Part shown: piece by piece, positions 8,216 through 15,892 of the stretch | How positions within the stretch are numbered: position 1 is the stretch's first letter | Layout of the letters: each line of letters opens with the position of its first letter | Origin: an uncultured Prevotella sp. | Lineage (GTDB): Bacteria > Bacteroidota > Bacteroidia > Bacteroidales > Bacteroidaceae | Length of the DNA: 64,000 nucleotides | Direction: 5' to 3' | Assembly (NCBI GenBank): GCA_927910885.1 | Contig: CAKMOD010000134.1 | Location: forward strand, 3,518 to 67,517 | Notes under the pieces: generated by a model | What the model was told of the DNA's origin: nothing | The model's input: only the letters and a program-made list of their open reading frames with translations | Database searches by the model: none | Made by a program: the position numbers and the translations under genes

Positions 8216-8713
8216 ATGAAACGGTTTATCATCATAGGCATCCTTACTCTCAGTACATTATCAGCCTCAGCGCAGAGCGTAAAAGGACTAATTGAACAAT
8301 ATAGGCACGAGAAAAACATTATTCACCTTCATATAACACCTGCCTTAATGTCGTTCTTGAAGGTGCTTGCTAAAAGCCATTCGGACGATTCCAAGGCTCT
8401 GAAAGCGGTGTCATCCTTTCGTATACTTGTCTTTGACGACTGTGATTCGATTGTAAAAAGTCGTTTTAGAAACACGGTTCAGACCTTCCATCCTAAGGGA
8501 TATACGCCAATCATCTACAATAAGCAGGCAGATGAGACTAATTATGTTTACCTCAAAGAAAAGAAAGGGTGCATTCGTGAAGTGCTCATTCTTGCTATTG
8601 ACAAACAAGATGGCGCCATTGTGCGGATTAAAGGTAAGATAAGTCCTAACGATGTCGACTCTGTTGTGAAAGAAAGTACCAACAAGAAGAATCTGAAAAG
8701 CTATAAGTTATAG
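8216..8713 (+). CDS. DUF4252 family secreted protein
   Basis: A 165-residue paralogue of the preceding gene with a cleavable signal peptide (MKRFIIIGILTLSTLSASAQ, cleavage after SAQ) and no lipobox. The DUF4252 core is seen in NIIHLHITPALMSFLKVL, VSSFRILVFDDCD, FHPKGYTPIIYN and EVLILAIDKQDGAIVRIKGKI, with the terminal NDVDSVVKE. The family's role is unknown. It is 13 bases behind the DUF4252 lipoprotein and 52 bases before the sigma factor. The pair presumably arose by tandem duplication, since they share the domain but differ in membrane anchoring. Confidence 0.85.
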   Translation: MKRFIIIGILTLSTLSASAQSVKGLIEQYRHEKNIIHLHITPALMSFLKVLAKSHSDDSKALKAVSSFRILVFDDCDSIVKSRFRNTVQTFHPKGYTPIIYNKQADETNYVYLKEKKGCIREVLILAIDKQDGAIVRIKGKISPNDVDSVVKESTNKKNLKSYKL

Positions 8714-8765
8714 GGCGGACAACCTTACATCATAGCCGATTATTGTCTAAAACGCACATCTGCCT

Positions 8766-9275
8766 ATGCAAGCAAGCGAATTCAAACAGCTATTCCTACC
8801 CTGCCATCGGAAACTCTTTTCGGTGGCATATAGGCTGATGAGCAACGCTCAAGCTGCTGAGGATATGGTGCAAGAAACCTTCCTAAAACTCTGGATGCAG
8901 CGTGATAAGATGGGAATGGTGGATAATCCCGAGGCTTATAGCATAACAGTACTACGTCGACTCTTCTATGACAAGATGAGAGCAGGACACCTTCAAGAAG
9001 TCGACAAAGATGTGGGAAGTCTACAAATCACCTCATCACAGAACATAAGTAGACAATTAGAGCAGGCTGACGAATACCAACGCGTAAGGCAGTTGATTTC
9101 CCATCTACCCGAACCACAAGCTAAAATCATGCTGATGCGTGATGTTGAAGACCGCAGTTTTGAGGAAATCAGCATCGAAACAGGGCTTACGGAGGTGAAT
9201 ATAAGAAGTATTCTCAGCCGTGCCCGTAAGAAAATTAGAGAACAAATAAAAGCAATGAGATATGATAAAGACTGA
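8766..9275 (+). CDS. ECF-type RNA polymerase sigma factor
   Basis: A 169-residue sigma-70 factor of the extracytoplasmic-function type with only regions 2 and 4. Region 2 (about 15-75) contains AAEDMVQETFLKLWMQ, the core-binding helix; region 4 (about 110-165) contains LPEPQAKIMLMRDVEDRSFEEISIETGL, then the recognition helix TEVNIRSILSRARKKI. It redirects RNA polymerase to a stress regulon. Its last 14 bases overlap the next gene, a membrane protein with anti-sigma layout, implying coupled translation. Three DUF4252 genes lie on either side, so they are the likely regulon and partners. Confidence 0.94.
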   Translation: MQASEFKQLFLPCHRKLFSVAYRLMSNAQAAEDMVQETFLKLWMQRDKMGMVDNPEAYSITVLRRLFYDKMRAGHLQEVDKDVGSLQITSSQNISRQLEQADEYQRVRQLISHLPEPQAKIMLMRDVEDRSFEEISIETGLTEVNIRSILSRARKKIREQIKAMRYDKD

Positions 9276-9744
9276 AGATATAAAGCGTTTACTTGACCGA
9301 TACTACGATGGAATGACCACCAAAGAGGAGGAGAAGGCGCTGCGCACCTACTTCAACGGCAGTGATATCGATGCCAGTTTGACGGAGGAACGCATCTTCT
9401 TCACGGCTCTTCAGTCTTCTGAATGTCCTATACCAGCAGGAATAGAGGAACGACTTAGTCGTCAGATTAACCAGTGGAACACCTTAGAAATCACTAATCG
9501 TCGTGCGATAAGGCATATCAACCTACGCTGGGTAGTAGGGATAGCAGCCAGTTTGTTGCTTCTCTTTGCTGCAGGAGCTATCGTTTACCAAAACGAGAAT
9601 AAGTCTCCACAAACTGAACAGGATACCTATACTAACGCTAAAGACGCTTACGCCGAGACGTCAAAAGCACTGATGAAATTCTCAAAGACGCTCAATAAGG
9701 GAATTGACGCTACCGAGAACATCACTAATAAAACAAGGGATTAG
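9262..9744 (+). CDS. putative anti-sigma-like single-pass membrane protein
   Basis: A 160-residue protein overlapping the sigma-factor gene by 14 bases. Residues 1-85 are cytoplasmic-like and helical (KRLLDRYYDGMTTKEEEKALRTYF, a pattern seen at the N-terminus of many Bacteroidota anti-sigma or sigma-linked proteins), followed by one membrane segment (about 90-109, VVGIAASLLLLFAAGAIVY) and a polar 50-residue periplasmic tail. I infer that it holds the ECF factor at the membrane; there is no FecR domain and no zinc-binding HxxxCxxC motif, so the mechanism would differ from the ZAS type. It is 3 bases before the third DUF4252 gene. Confidence 0.7.
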   Translation: MIKTEDIKRLLDRYYDGMTTKEEEKALRTYFNGSDIDASLTEERIFFTALQSSECPIPAGIEERLSRQINQWNTLEITNRRAIRHINLRWVVGIAASLLLLFAAGAIVYQNENKSPQTEQDTYTNAKDAYAETSKALMKFSKTLNKGIDATENITNKTRD

Positions 9745-9747
9745 ATT

Positions 9748-10206
9748 ATGAAGAGAATTATTTTAACGCTTTGTATGACTATGATAGCCTGTATAACGGC
9801 ATTTGCCCAAAAGGCATTGTTCGATAAATACAGCGAAACGGATGGTGTCTCCACTGTCTACATATCACGTAATATGATGCGAATGATGGGCAATGTGAAA
9901 GCAGGTAACAAGGATATCAGCAAGATTGCAGGCCGCCTCGACTATCTGCAGATACTCTCCTGCGAACGTCCTTCACTGATTCCTTCTATCAAGAAGTCTG
10001 CCCAAAGTATCTTCAATCAACAAAAGTATTCGATTGTAATGCAAGTCAATGAGGGGGGCGAACATACTACTATCTACGAGCGACATTACCCGAATGGAAA
10101 GAACGAGTTTGCCCTACTCGCCATAGAACGCAATGAAATTACAATTATCAACCTACTTGGTAATATCTCGTTACAGGATATTCAAGGAATAGCTGGTGGG
10201 AAATAA
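9748..10206 (+). CDS. DUF4252 family secreted protein
   Basis: A 152-residue third DUF4252 member with a signal peptide (hydrophobic 5-19, cleavage near AFAQ). The core repeats the family pattern: GVSTVYISRNMMRMMGN, LDYLQILSCERPS, KYSIVMQVNEGGEHTTIY, FALLAIERNEITIINLLGNI and a final LQDIQGIAGGK. It begins 3 bases after the anti-sigma-like gene, so it is surely in the same transcript. The terminator hairpin begins inside its last codons (10191) and includes its stop codon, marking the end of the cassette. Function unknown; envelope-located. Confidence 0.82.
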   Translation: MKRIILTLCMTMIACITAFAQKALFDKYSETDGVSTVYISRNMMRMMGNVKAGNKDISKIAGRLDYLQILSCERPSLIPSIKKSAQSIFNQQKYSIVMQVNEGGEHTTIYERHYPNGKNEFALLAIERNEITIINLLGNISLQDIQGIAGGK

Positions 10207-10222
10207 TCCCCCAGCTTTTTTT
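10191..10222 (+). terminator. terminator of the sigma-DUF4252 cassette
   Basis: AGCTGGTGGGA pairs with TCCCCCAGCT (one bulge), followed by TTTTTTT. The stem includes the stop codon of the last DUF4252 gene, and the T tract supplies the TTTG of the next promoter. Confidence 0.85.
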
Positions 10223-10251
10223 GGATATATAATAGAAATGAAGTACTTTTG
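10220..10251 (+). promoter_or_regulatory. promoter of coaD
   Basis: TTTG (10220-10223), 20 bases, TACTTTTG (10244-10251): a full Bacteroidota consensus overlapping the preceding terminator. A second, weaker -7 box TATTTTTG lies at 10311-10318 within a repeat of the sequence TTTTGCAGAAAATAA. Confidence 0.7.
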
Positions 10252-10332
10252 CAGAAAATAAGCTGCATTCGGCAAAGTTAAAGCAAGCTTTACTTTGTGC
10301 TCATTGGCAATATTTTTGCAGAAAATAAACAA

Positions 10333-10779
10333 ATGAAAATAGGTATATTCGTTGGAAGCTTTGATCCATTTACAATAGGACACGACTCTATTGTACGCCG
10401 CGCCTTGCCCCTCTTTGATAAGGTTGTGATTGGTGTTGGTGTCAATGAGCGGAAGAAGTATATGCTCAGTACGGAGGAACGAACCGAGCGTATAGCACGA
10501 CTATATGCTGACGAGCCAAAGATTGAAGTAAAGGCATACAGCGACCTCACCATAGACTTTGCTCGAAGAGAGGGAGCCGAATATATCATTAAGGGTGTAC
10601 GTAACGTAAAAGACTTCGAATATGAGCGCGAACAAGCCGATATCAACCGACGCTTGAGCCGTATTGAAACCATCTTATTCTACGCAGAACCACAATTAGA
10701 AAGTATCAGCTCAAGCGTTGTAAGAGAGCTGAACAACTTTGGAAGAGACATCACAGAGTTCCTACCAAAGGGATATTAA
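10333..10779 (+). CDS. coaD: phosphopantetheine adenylyltransferase
   Basis: CoaD transfers AMP from ATP to 4'-phosphopantetheine, giving dephospho-CoA, the penultimate step of CoA synthesis in the cytoplasm. The 148-residue protein has the nucleotidyltransferase motif GSFDPFTIGH (8-17; the usual TxGH), the VGVNERKKYML region, EYIIKGVRNVKDFEYE for substrate binding, and ISSSVVREL near the end, the usual ISSS-x-VR motif. Length is normal. I start at the ATG at 10333 rather than 12 codons upstream, because the conserved protein begins MKIGIFVGSFDP and the upstream part overlaps a -7 box. ybeY follows 46 bases later. Confidence 0.96.
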   Translation: MKIGIFVGSFDPFTIGHDSIVRRALPLFDKVVIGVGVNERKKYMLSTEERTERIARLYADEPKIEVKAYSDLTIDFARREGAEYIIKGVRNVKDFEYEREQADINRRLSRIETILFYAEPQLESISSSVVRELNNFGRDITEFLPKGY

Positions 10780-10825
10780 CGATTAGAAAGATGCTCACAA
10801 GGCACATTGATAAAACAAGAACACG

Positions 10826-11257
10826 ATGATAACATATAGTGCTGAAGGCGTTAAGATGCCTAAAATCAAGAAACGAGAGATTACTCGTTGGATTAAAGCT
10901 GTTGCTGCAACCCATGGACGAAAGGTTGGAGAAATTGGTTATATGTTCGTAGATGACGAGAAGATTCTCGAAGTTAACAACGAGTATCTTGGACATGATT
11001 ACTATACAGACATCATCACCTTCGACTATGATGAGGATGATGTGCTCAATGGTGACCTCGTTATCTCGCTTGACACGGTCCGCACTAATGCCGAACTGTT
11101 CAAGAAGTCATACGAAGACGAGCTTAACCGAGTTATCATTCATGGTATCCTTCACCTCTGTGGTATCAATGACAAGGGTCCTGGTGAACGTGAGATTATG
11201 GAAGAAAACGAAAATAAAGCTCTCGCTCTATTAAAGGAAATGAGTGGCGAATTATAA
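10826..11257 (+). CDS. ybeY: endoribonuclease / rRNA maturation factor YbeY
   Basis: YbeY is a metal-dependent RNase acting in 16S rRNA 3' maturation and 70S quality control. The 143-residue protein has the expected YTDIITFDY strand and the metal motif HGILHLCGINDKG (His106 and His110 present). The position of the third histidine in the common HGxLHLxGYDH pattern is Asp116 here; from memory this is usual in Bacteroidota YbeY rather than a defect. It follows coaD by 46 bases and is probably cotranscribed. The N-terminal MITYSAEGVKMPKIKKREI fits family starts. Confidence 0.93.
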   Translation: MITYSAEGVKMPKIKKREITRWIKAVAATHGRKVGEIGYMFVDDEKILEVNNEYLGHDYYTDIITFDYDEDDVLNGDLVISLDTVRTNAELFKKSYEDELNRVIIHGILHLCGINDKGPGEREIMEENENKALALLKEMSGEL

Positions 11258-11300
11258 GCTTTTATTATATTATAGGTAATGTTTCCCACATTAAAAAGTA

Positions 11301-11337
11301 AAGGGCTGGAATCCAATTTTGGGTTTCAGCCCTTATT
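11301..11337. terminator. hairpin after ybeY
   Basis: AGGGCTGGAA pairs with TTTCAGCCCT (one G-T pair) around a 14-base loop. It could end the coaD-ybeY transcript. On the minus strand it is followed by TTTACTTTTT and directly ends the short open stretch at 11326-11460. Confidence 0.65.
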
Positions 11338-11460
11338 GTTTATCTGCTCTTCTTTGTCAAAAGCCATATCTAAATCCAAATCAATCATTAGACCACAATA
11401 TTCATGATTCTTACTTTGAGTATTGTTTCCTACAGCTTTAATTTCTTTTCGACATCGTGT
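11326..11460 (-). pseudogene. possible gene remnant (44 open codons)
   Basis: A minus-strand open stretch reads CRKEIKAVGNN, then NHEYCGLMIDLDLDMAFD, and stops at 11326-11328 inside a terminator-like hairpin. There is a stop just upstream and no convincing start. Natural-looking composition and the terminator suggest the 3' remnant of a lost gene; chance is possible. I cannot name a family. Confidence 0.25.
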
Positions 11461-11645
11461 CTATCTTTGTAACTTGACATTGTTCGCTACGCCTGCGTTG
11501 CAAAGACAGTTTAATCTGTACGACAACAAAACAAAAATATGTTTATGCTCTGATGACTGATTTAGGATAAACAAGAGAAAGGAATAGTGTTAGGACCTAA
11601 CAAACCTCTTCTTGCCGTGCTTAGCATTACTTATAAGCTATCTAT

Positions 11646-11722
11646 TCATGCTCCGCACGTGATGTGCGGAGCATTAGCACGTATGGTGTGGAGGCTTAGC
11701 ACATGTTGTGCGGAGGCTTAGC
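11646..11722. repeat. 22-bp palindromic array, locus 2
   Basis: Units start at 11655, 11677 and 11699: GCACGTGATGTGC, GCACGTATGGTGT and GCACATGTTGTGC, with linkers GGAGCATTA, GGAGGCTTA and GGAGGCTTA. The period is exactly 22 bp. Confidence 0.9.
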
Positions 11723-11886
11723 TCTCTGTGAAAAAGATGTATTGTGATGGAGAATAACTTATAAATTTACGTGTGAGTTAGTCTAAGTTGCAGAGTAATT
11801 ATAGGGATAATTAACCCCAGTTTGTTCGATAATAAAATAAAATCTGTTTAGACTCTAACGGCTAATTGGGGGTTAGATAGAAACAA

Positions 11887-11926
11887 AAAAGGTGCTTAGT
11901 TGGAAGTCCAATTAAGCACCTTTTCT
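11887..11926. terminator. terminator of the S41 protease gene
   Basis: AAAAGGTGCTTAGTTGGA pairs with TCCAATTAAGCACCTTTT around a two-base loop (one mismatch); A and T tracts lie on both sides. It is about 70 bases beyond the minus-strand protease gene. Confidence 0.85.
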
Positions 11927-11997
11927 TATATTATTAGCCAAACAAGGCATATTATAAAACAGACTAAACCCTTTAAAGAGCGTATGATGCAGCCTTT

Positions 11998-13566
11998 CTA
12001 TTTACCCGTAGCAAGTTCAACAGCTTTGGTGACAATATCACTCTGCTCATTCCATATACGGAAATACTCGTTCATATCCCAGATATCACGGGCAGTAAGA
12101 GCCTTGAGTTGTAAAGCTATATGAGGAAGTGTTTCCTTTAATTCGGCAGCATCCTTAGGCTCTACCTTTTCTTTCTTTCCCTCTGCTACGATTTCATCGA
12201 GTAACGACTGCGGTACCACATAACCCTTATTAAACGCGTCAAACGAACTGTATTGCGCCTTCAAAGCCTGACGATTAGCATCGGCATATTTCAAATATGC
12301 ATTTATGATAATGCTCTTTGTTGCCAACATACGATGATAACGTGTGAACTTTGCGGTATCAAGTGGAACGAAGTAATCAGGCATAATGCCACCGCCTCCA
12401 TAGACAACACGATGCTTGCGGATGGTGTAATACTTCAAAGAATCAGAGAATTGAATACTGTCTGGATTGGTCAACTCTCCATGCTTAAATCGTTTCTCGA
12501 TATCCATCTCGTAATCCTTCAGGTCGCCTTTTGTATAAGGTTTTTGAATACAACGACCACTTGGCGTGTAATAATGGGCTATCGTCAGACGAATCATACT
12601 ACCATCAGGGAGGTCGAACGGACGCTGTACAAGTCCTTTACCAAAGGTTCTGCGGCCCACAACCGTTCCACGGTCATTATCTTGAATAGCACCAGTGACA
12701 ATCTCAGCAGCCGAAGCCGAAAGTTCGTTCACCATTACATAAACCTTTACATCCTGCAAACGTCCGTTACCAATTGCCTTGAAATTCTGGCGACGAGCAC
12801 GACGTCCTTCGGTGTAAACAATCATGTCATTGTCCTTGAGAAGCTCATTTGATATCTGAACAGCAGACTGAAGATAACCTCCGCCATTGTCTTGTAGGTC
12901 GAGAAGTAGGGTCTTCATTCCCTTCTTTTTCAGTGAGTCAACAGCCGACATGAATTCGTCATGGGTCTTCATTCCGAAGCTTTCAATTCGGATATACCCT
13001 ACATTAGGACGAATCATATAAGAAGCATTGATGGTATGAATAGGTATCTTAGCACGTGTAACAACAAAGGTCAACACACCTTTCACGCCACGACGTACAA
13101 TCCCCAACTTCACTTTCGTTCCCTTCTTACCACGCAACATCTTCATAATGTCGATACGTGCCATCTTTACACCAGCGATAGTAGAGTCGTTCACACTGAC
13201 GATACGGTCACCAGCAAGGATGCCCACCTTCTGAGATGGTCCATTGACAACAGGTTGGATAACGACAAGTGTATCCTCAATCATATTGAACTGCACACCA
13301 ATACCCTCAAAGTCGCCCTGCAGCGGTTCGTTCATCGCTTTGGTTTCCTTTGCATCGGTGTACGTAGAATGTGGGTCGAGCTTCTCAAGCATACCCCTGA
13401 TAGCATCCTCCGCTAACTTCTGCTCGTTCACAGAGTCCACATAGAAGTTCTTAATTGCCATCTCTGCCAACTGCAGTTTGCGTAAAGGAGAGTCGTTACT
13501 CTGCTGCGCCGACAAAGGTAAAAAGGTAAAAAGGTAAAAAAGTAAAAGACAAATATACTTTCTCAT
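11998..13566 (-). CDS. S41 family C-terminal processing peptidase
   Basis: A 522-residue periplasmic serine protease of the CtpA/Prc group. It has a signal peptide (1-20, cleavage after LSA), a helical N-terminal part, a PDZ domain (about 90-165, with GIGVQFNMIEDTLVV and GILAGDRIVSVND), and the protease core with LLDLQDNGGGYL (222-232). The catalytic pair is Ser285 in SASAAEI and Lys310 in RTFGKG. Such enzymes cut unstructured C-termini of envelope proteins. It lies downstream of parE with a 166-base spacer. The hydrophobic core of its signal peptide (LLLFYLFTFLPL) is encoded by a GTAAAAAG heptad repeat at 13508-13548. Confidence 0.93.
   Translation of the reverse strand: MRKYICLLLFYLFTFLPLSAQQSNDSPLRKLQLAEMAIKNFYVDSVNEQKLAEDAIRGMLEKLDPHSTYTDAKETKAMNEPLQGDFEGIGVQFNMIEDTLVVIQPVVNGPSQKVGILAGDRIVSVNDSTIAGVKMARIDIMKMLRGKKGTKVKLGIVRRGVKGVLTFVVTRAKIPIHTINASYMIRPNVGYIRIESFGMKTHDEFMSAVDSLKKKGMKTLLLDLQDNGGGYLQSAVQISNELLKDNDMIVYTEGRRARRQNFKAIGNGRLQDVKVYVMVNELSASAAEIVTGAIQDNDRGTVVGRRTFGKGLVQRPFDLPDGSMIRLTIAHYYTPSGRCIQKPYTKGDLKDYEMDIEKRFKHGELTNPDSIQFSDSLKYYTIRKHRVVYGGGGIMPDYFVPLDTAKFTRYHRMLATKSIIINAYLKYADANRQALKAQYSSFDAFNKGYVVPQSLLDEIVAEGKKEKVEPKDAAELKETLPHIALQLKALTARDIWDMNEYFRIWNEQSDIVTKAVELATGK
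13508..13548. repeat. GGTAAAAA heptad repeat inside a signal-peptide codon run
   Basis: AAAGGTAAAAAGGTAAAAAGGTAAAAAAGTAAAAG. Read on the minus strand it encodes the hydrophobic FYLFTFL core of the S41 protease signal peptide. A similar run lies upstream of, and inside, the lipoprotein gene at 47811. Confidence 0.65.
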
Positions 13567-13732
13567 ATCCTAATCTTATGTTTTAATAGTTTTGTTATAT
13601 GCTTGAAGAAAGTAAAAAAGCCTCTTTAAAAACAGCCTTTTGCTCTTCAATTTTATTTATATTATTCACAGATGTACCAACAATCGTACAGACATCATTA
13701 GGAAATTCTATCCCTTTTACCGACTTTCTTTA

Positions 13733-15691
13733 TTATTTTTCCACGTCAGGAAGGTCCTCTTCTATAACGAGGTTGTCAATAATAAAGTTCTGGCGTTCCA
13801 TCGTGTTCTTACCCATATAATACTCCAAGAGCTTAGCTACTTGGTCATTCTTATGTAACGTAACCTGCTCAAGACGCATATCTGGACCGATGAAATGGGC
13901 AAATTCGTCAGGAGAAATCTCACCAAGACCCTTGAATCGGGTGATTTCTGGATCTGGACCAAGCTCGTTGATAGCAGCGATACGCTCCTCCTCAGAATAA
14001 CAATAGCGTGTAATAAAGTCGTTCTTCTTCTCTCCTTTCACACGACGAGCGTCCGCTTCGGCAATTACCTCTTTGTTCTTAATCTTTGTTCGACGATTAC
14101 GAACACGGAAAAGTGGTGTCTGAAGGACATATACATGCCCTTTCTTTATCAGCTCTGGGAAGAACTGAAGGAAGAAAGTTATGATGAGTAAACGGATGTG
14201 CATACCGTCAACATCGGCATCCGTTGCGACAATCACCTTGTTATATCTGAGTGAATCGAGTCCGTCTTCAATGTCAAGCGCAGCCTGAAGGAGGTTGAAC
14301 TCCTCATTCTCATACACCACCTTCTTGGTCAAACCGAAGCAGTTAAGCGGCTTTCCACGCAATGAGAAGACAGCTTGTGTATTGACATCACGACTCTTAG
14401 TAATACTTCCACTGGCTGAATCTCCCTCTGTTATGAAGATTGAACTCTCCTCTTTTCGATTGTTCTTTACGTCACAATAGTGTACACGACAGTCACGCAA
14501 CTTACGGTTATGGAGGTTGGCTTTCTTCGCTCTCTCACGTGCCAACTTCGTAACACCAGCCATTGCCTTACGCTCGCGTTCGGTTTCCTTGATTTTATTC
14601 TCAAGTATATCGGTGAAGTCTTCTTTATGAATATGAAGGTAGTTGTCGACGTTTGTCTTGATAAAGTCGCCCACATACTTATTGATAGATTCACCATCAG
14701 GTGACATCTGAGTGGAACCTAACTTAATCTTTGTCTGTGACTCAAATACTGGTTCCTCAACGTTTACAGCGATAGCAGCCACCAATCCGTTACGAATATC
14801 ACCATACTCATACTTACCAAAGAACTCTTTTATTGTCTTAGCAATATGCTCTTTGAAGGCTGTCTGATGTGTACCGCCCTGCGTTGTATGCTGACCATTC
14901 ACGAAAGAGTAATACTCCTCGCCATATTGATTGGTATGAGTGAAAGCGATCTCGATATCCTCTCCCTTCATGTGAACAATAGGATACAATGGATCAACAG
15001 TCATATTATCTGTCAAAAGGTCCTTCAAACCATGTCGACTAAGTATACGACGACCATTGTACATAATCGTCAATCCGGTGTTTAGATAGGTATAGTTGCG
15101 GAGCATTTCCTCCACAATATCATCATGGAAGCTATAATTCTTGAAGAGCGTTGCATCTGGTTCAAAGTAGATATAAGTACCATTCTCGTCCGCAGACTTC
15201 TTTGTTTTGTCGCTTTGGAGGTTACCTTTCTCAAATGATAGTTCACGTACCTTACCATCACGGAAGCTCTTCACCTCAAAACGAGAGCTAAGAGCGTTAA
15301 CCGCTTTGATACCGACACCATTCAAGCCGACACTCTTCTTAAATGCCTTAGAGTCATACTTACCACCCGTATTCAGTACAGACACAGCCTCAACAAGCTT
15401 TCCTTGTGGAATACCACGACCATAGTCGCGTACACTAACACGAAGGTTATCCTCCACATCAATCTCTATGCGGTCGCCAGCATTCATCTTAAACTCGTCA
15501 ATAGAGTTATCAATGACCTCCTTCAAGAGTACATATATACCATCTTCAGGCAACTTTCCATCGCCCAAACGACCAATATACATACCTGGACGAGTACGTA
15601 CATGCTCCATATCCGATAGATGTCGGATATTATCGTCGGTGTAAGATACGGGTGTTGAGGATTGAGGGTTGGTTGCTGTTGATTTATCCAT
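13733..15691 (-). CDS. parE: DNA topoisomerase IV subunit B (type IIA topoisomerase ATPase)
   Basis: The ATPase and TOPRIM subunit of topoisomerase IV, which decatenates daughter chromosomes. The 652-residue protein carries the GHKL ATPase motifs (EVIDNSIDEF, DYGRGIPQG, the LNGVGIKAVNALS lid), the transducer domain, and TOPRIM motifs ITEGDSASGS and ATDADVDGMHIR. Length fits ParE rather than the longer GyrB. The first 16 residues (MDKSTATNPQSSTPVS) precede the conserved YTDDNIRHLSDMEHVRTRPGMYIG and are encoded by a low-complexity GGGTTG repeat. The parC partner is not in the window. It follows the GNAT-like gene by 186 bases on the same strand. Confidence 0.94.
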   Translation of the reverse strand: MDKSTATNPQSSTPVSYTDDNIRHLSDMEHVRTRPGMYIGRLGDGKLPEDGIYVLLKEVIDNSIDEFKMNAGDRIEIDVEDNLRVSVRDYGRGIPQGKLVEAVSVLNTGGKYDSKAFKKSVGLNGVGIKAVNALSSRFEVKSFRDGKVRELSFEKGNLQSDKTKKSADENGTYIYFEPDATLFKNYSFHDDIVEEMLRNYTYLNTGLTIMYNGRRILSRHGLKDLLTDNMTVDPLYPIVHMKGEDIEIAFTHTNQYGEEYYSFVNGQHTTQGGTHQTAFKEHIAKTIKEFFGKYEYGDIRNGLVAAIAVNVEEPVFESQTKIKLGSTQMSPDGESINKYVGDFIKTNVDNYLHIHKEDFTDILENKIKETERERKAMAGVTKLARERAKKANLHNRKLRDCRVHYCDVKNNRKEESSIFITEGDSASGSITKSRDVNTQAVFSLRGKPLNCFGLTKKVVYENEEFNLLQAALDIEDGLDSLRYNKVIVATDADVDGMHIRLLIITFFLQFFPELIKKGHVYVLQTPLFRVRNRRTKIKNKEVIAEADARRVKGEKKNDFITRYCYSEEERIAAINELGPDPEITRFKGLGEISPDEFAHFIGPDMRLEQVTLHKNDQVAKLLEYYMGKNTMERQNFIIDNLVIEEDLPDVEK

Positions 15692-15740
15692 GTGCTGGGT
15701 TATTGACTGTGAATGATTGGTTATTGAGGGTTAATTATTA
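15646..15740. repeat. GGGTGTTGA/GGGTTGGTTG low-complexity repeat
   Basis: A run rich in GGGTGTTGAGGATTGAGGGTTGGTTG covers the first codons of parE (15691) and its upstream spacer. It is roughly complementary to the CACCC run at 15850-15892, the same layout as in the dapB-lepB spacer. Confidence 0.6.
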
Positions 15741-15849
15741 GGTAATAAGGGCTTGACTATTTAATGATATTGAGTGTTCATTAATGAGTAATTAGGTGTT
15801 GAAATAGAAGAAACACGTGAAAATATAGAAAGAACACATGTTAAAGCTG

Positions 15850-15892
15850 TCCATCAACACCCAACACTCATCACCCATCACCCAATAGCCTT
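15850..15892. repeat. CACCCAA-type heptad repeat
   Basis: CCATCAACACCCAACACTCATCACCCATCACCCAATAG overlaps the last codons and stop of the GNAT-like gene (AIG, TGA at 15880-15878). It is the same family as 3429-3464. Confidence 0.7.

Larger units (their letters stand above)
11258..11997. other. intergenic region between ybeY and the S41 protease gene
   Basis: The convergent spacer contains a hairpin (11301-11337), a 44-codon open stretch on the minus strand that ends inside it (11326-11460), a lone -7-like TATCTTTG (11462-11469), a 22-bp palindromic array (11646-11722) and a strong terminator (11887-11926). No intact gene is seen. Confidence 0.65.

Noticed and set aside
12253..12852. 199-codon plus-strand frame
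   Set aside because: Antisense to the S41 protease gene, with no family character or start signals.
15806..15822. CACGTGAAAAT as a third parS
   Set aside because: Only the right half matches; the left arm matches at almost no positions.
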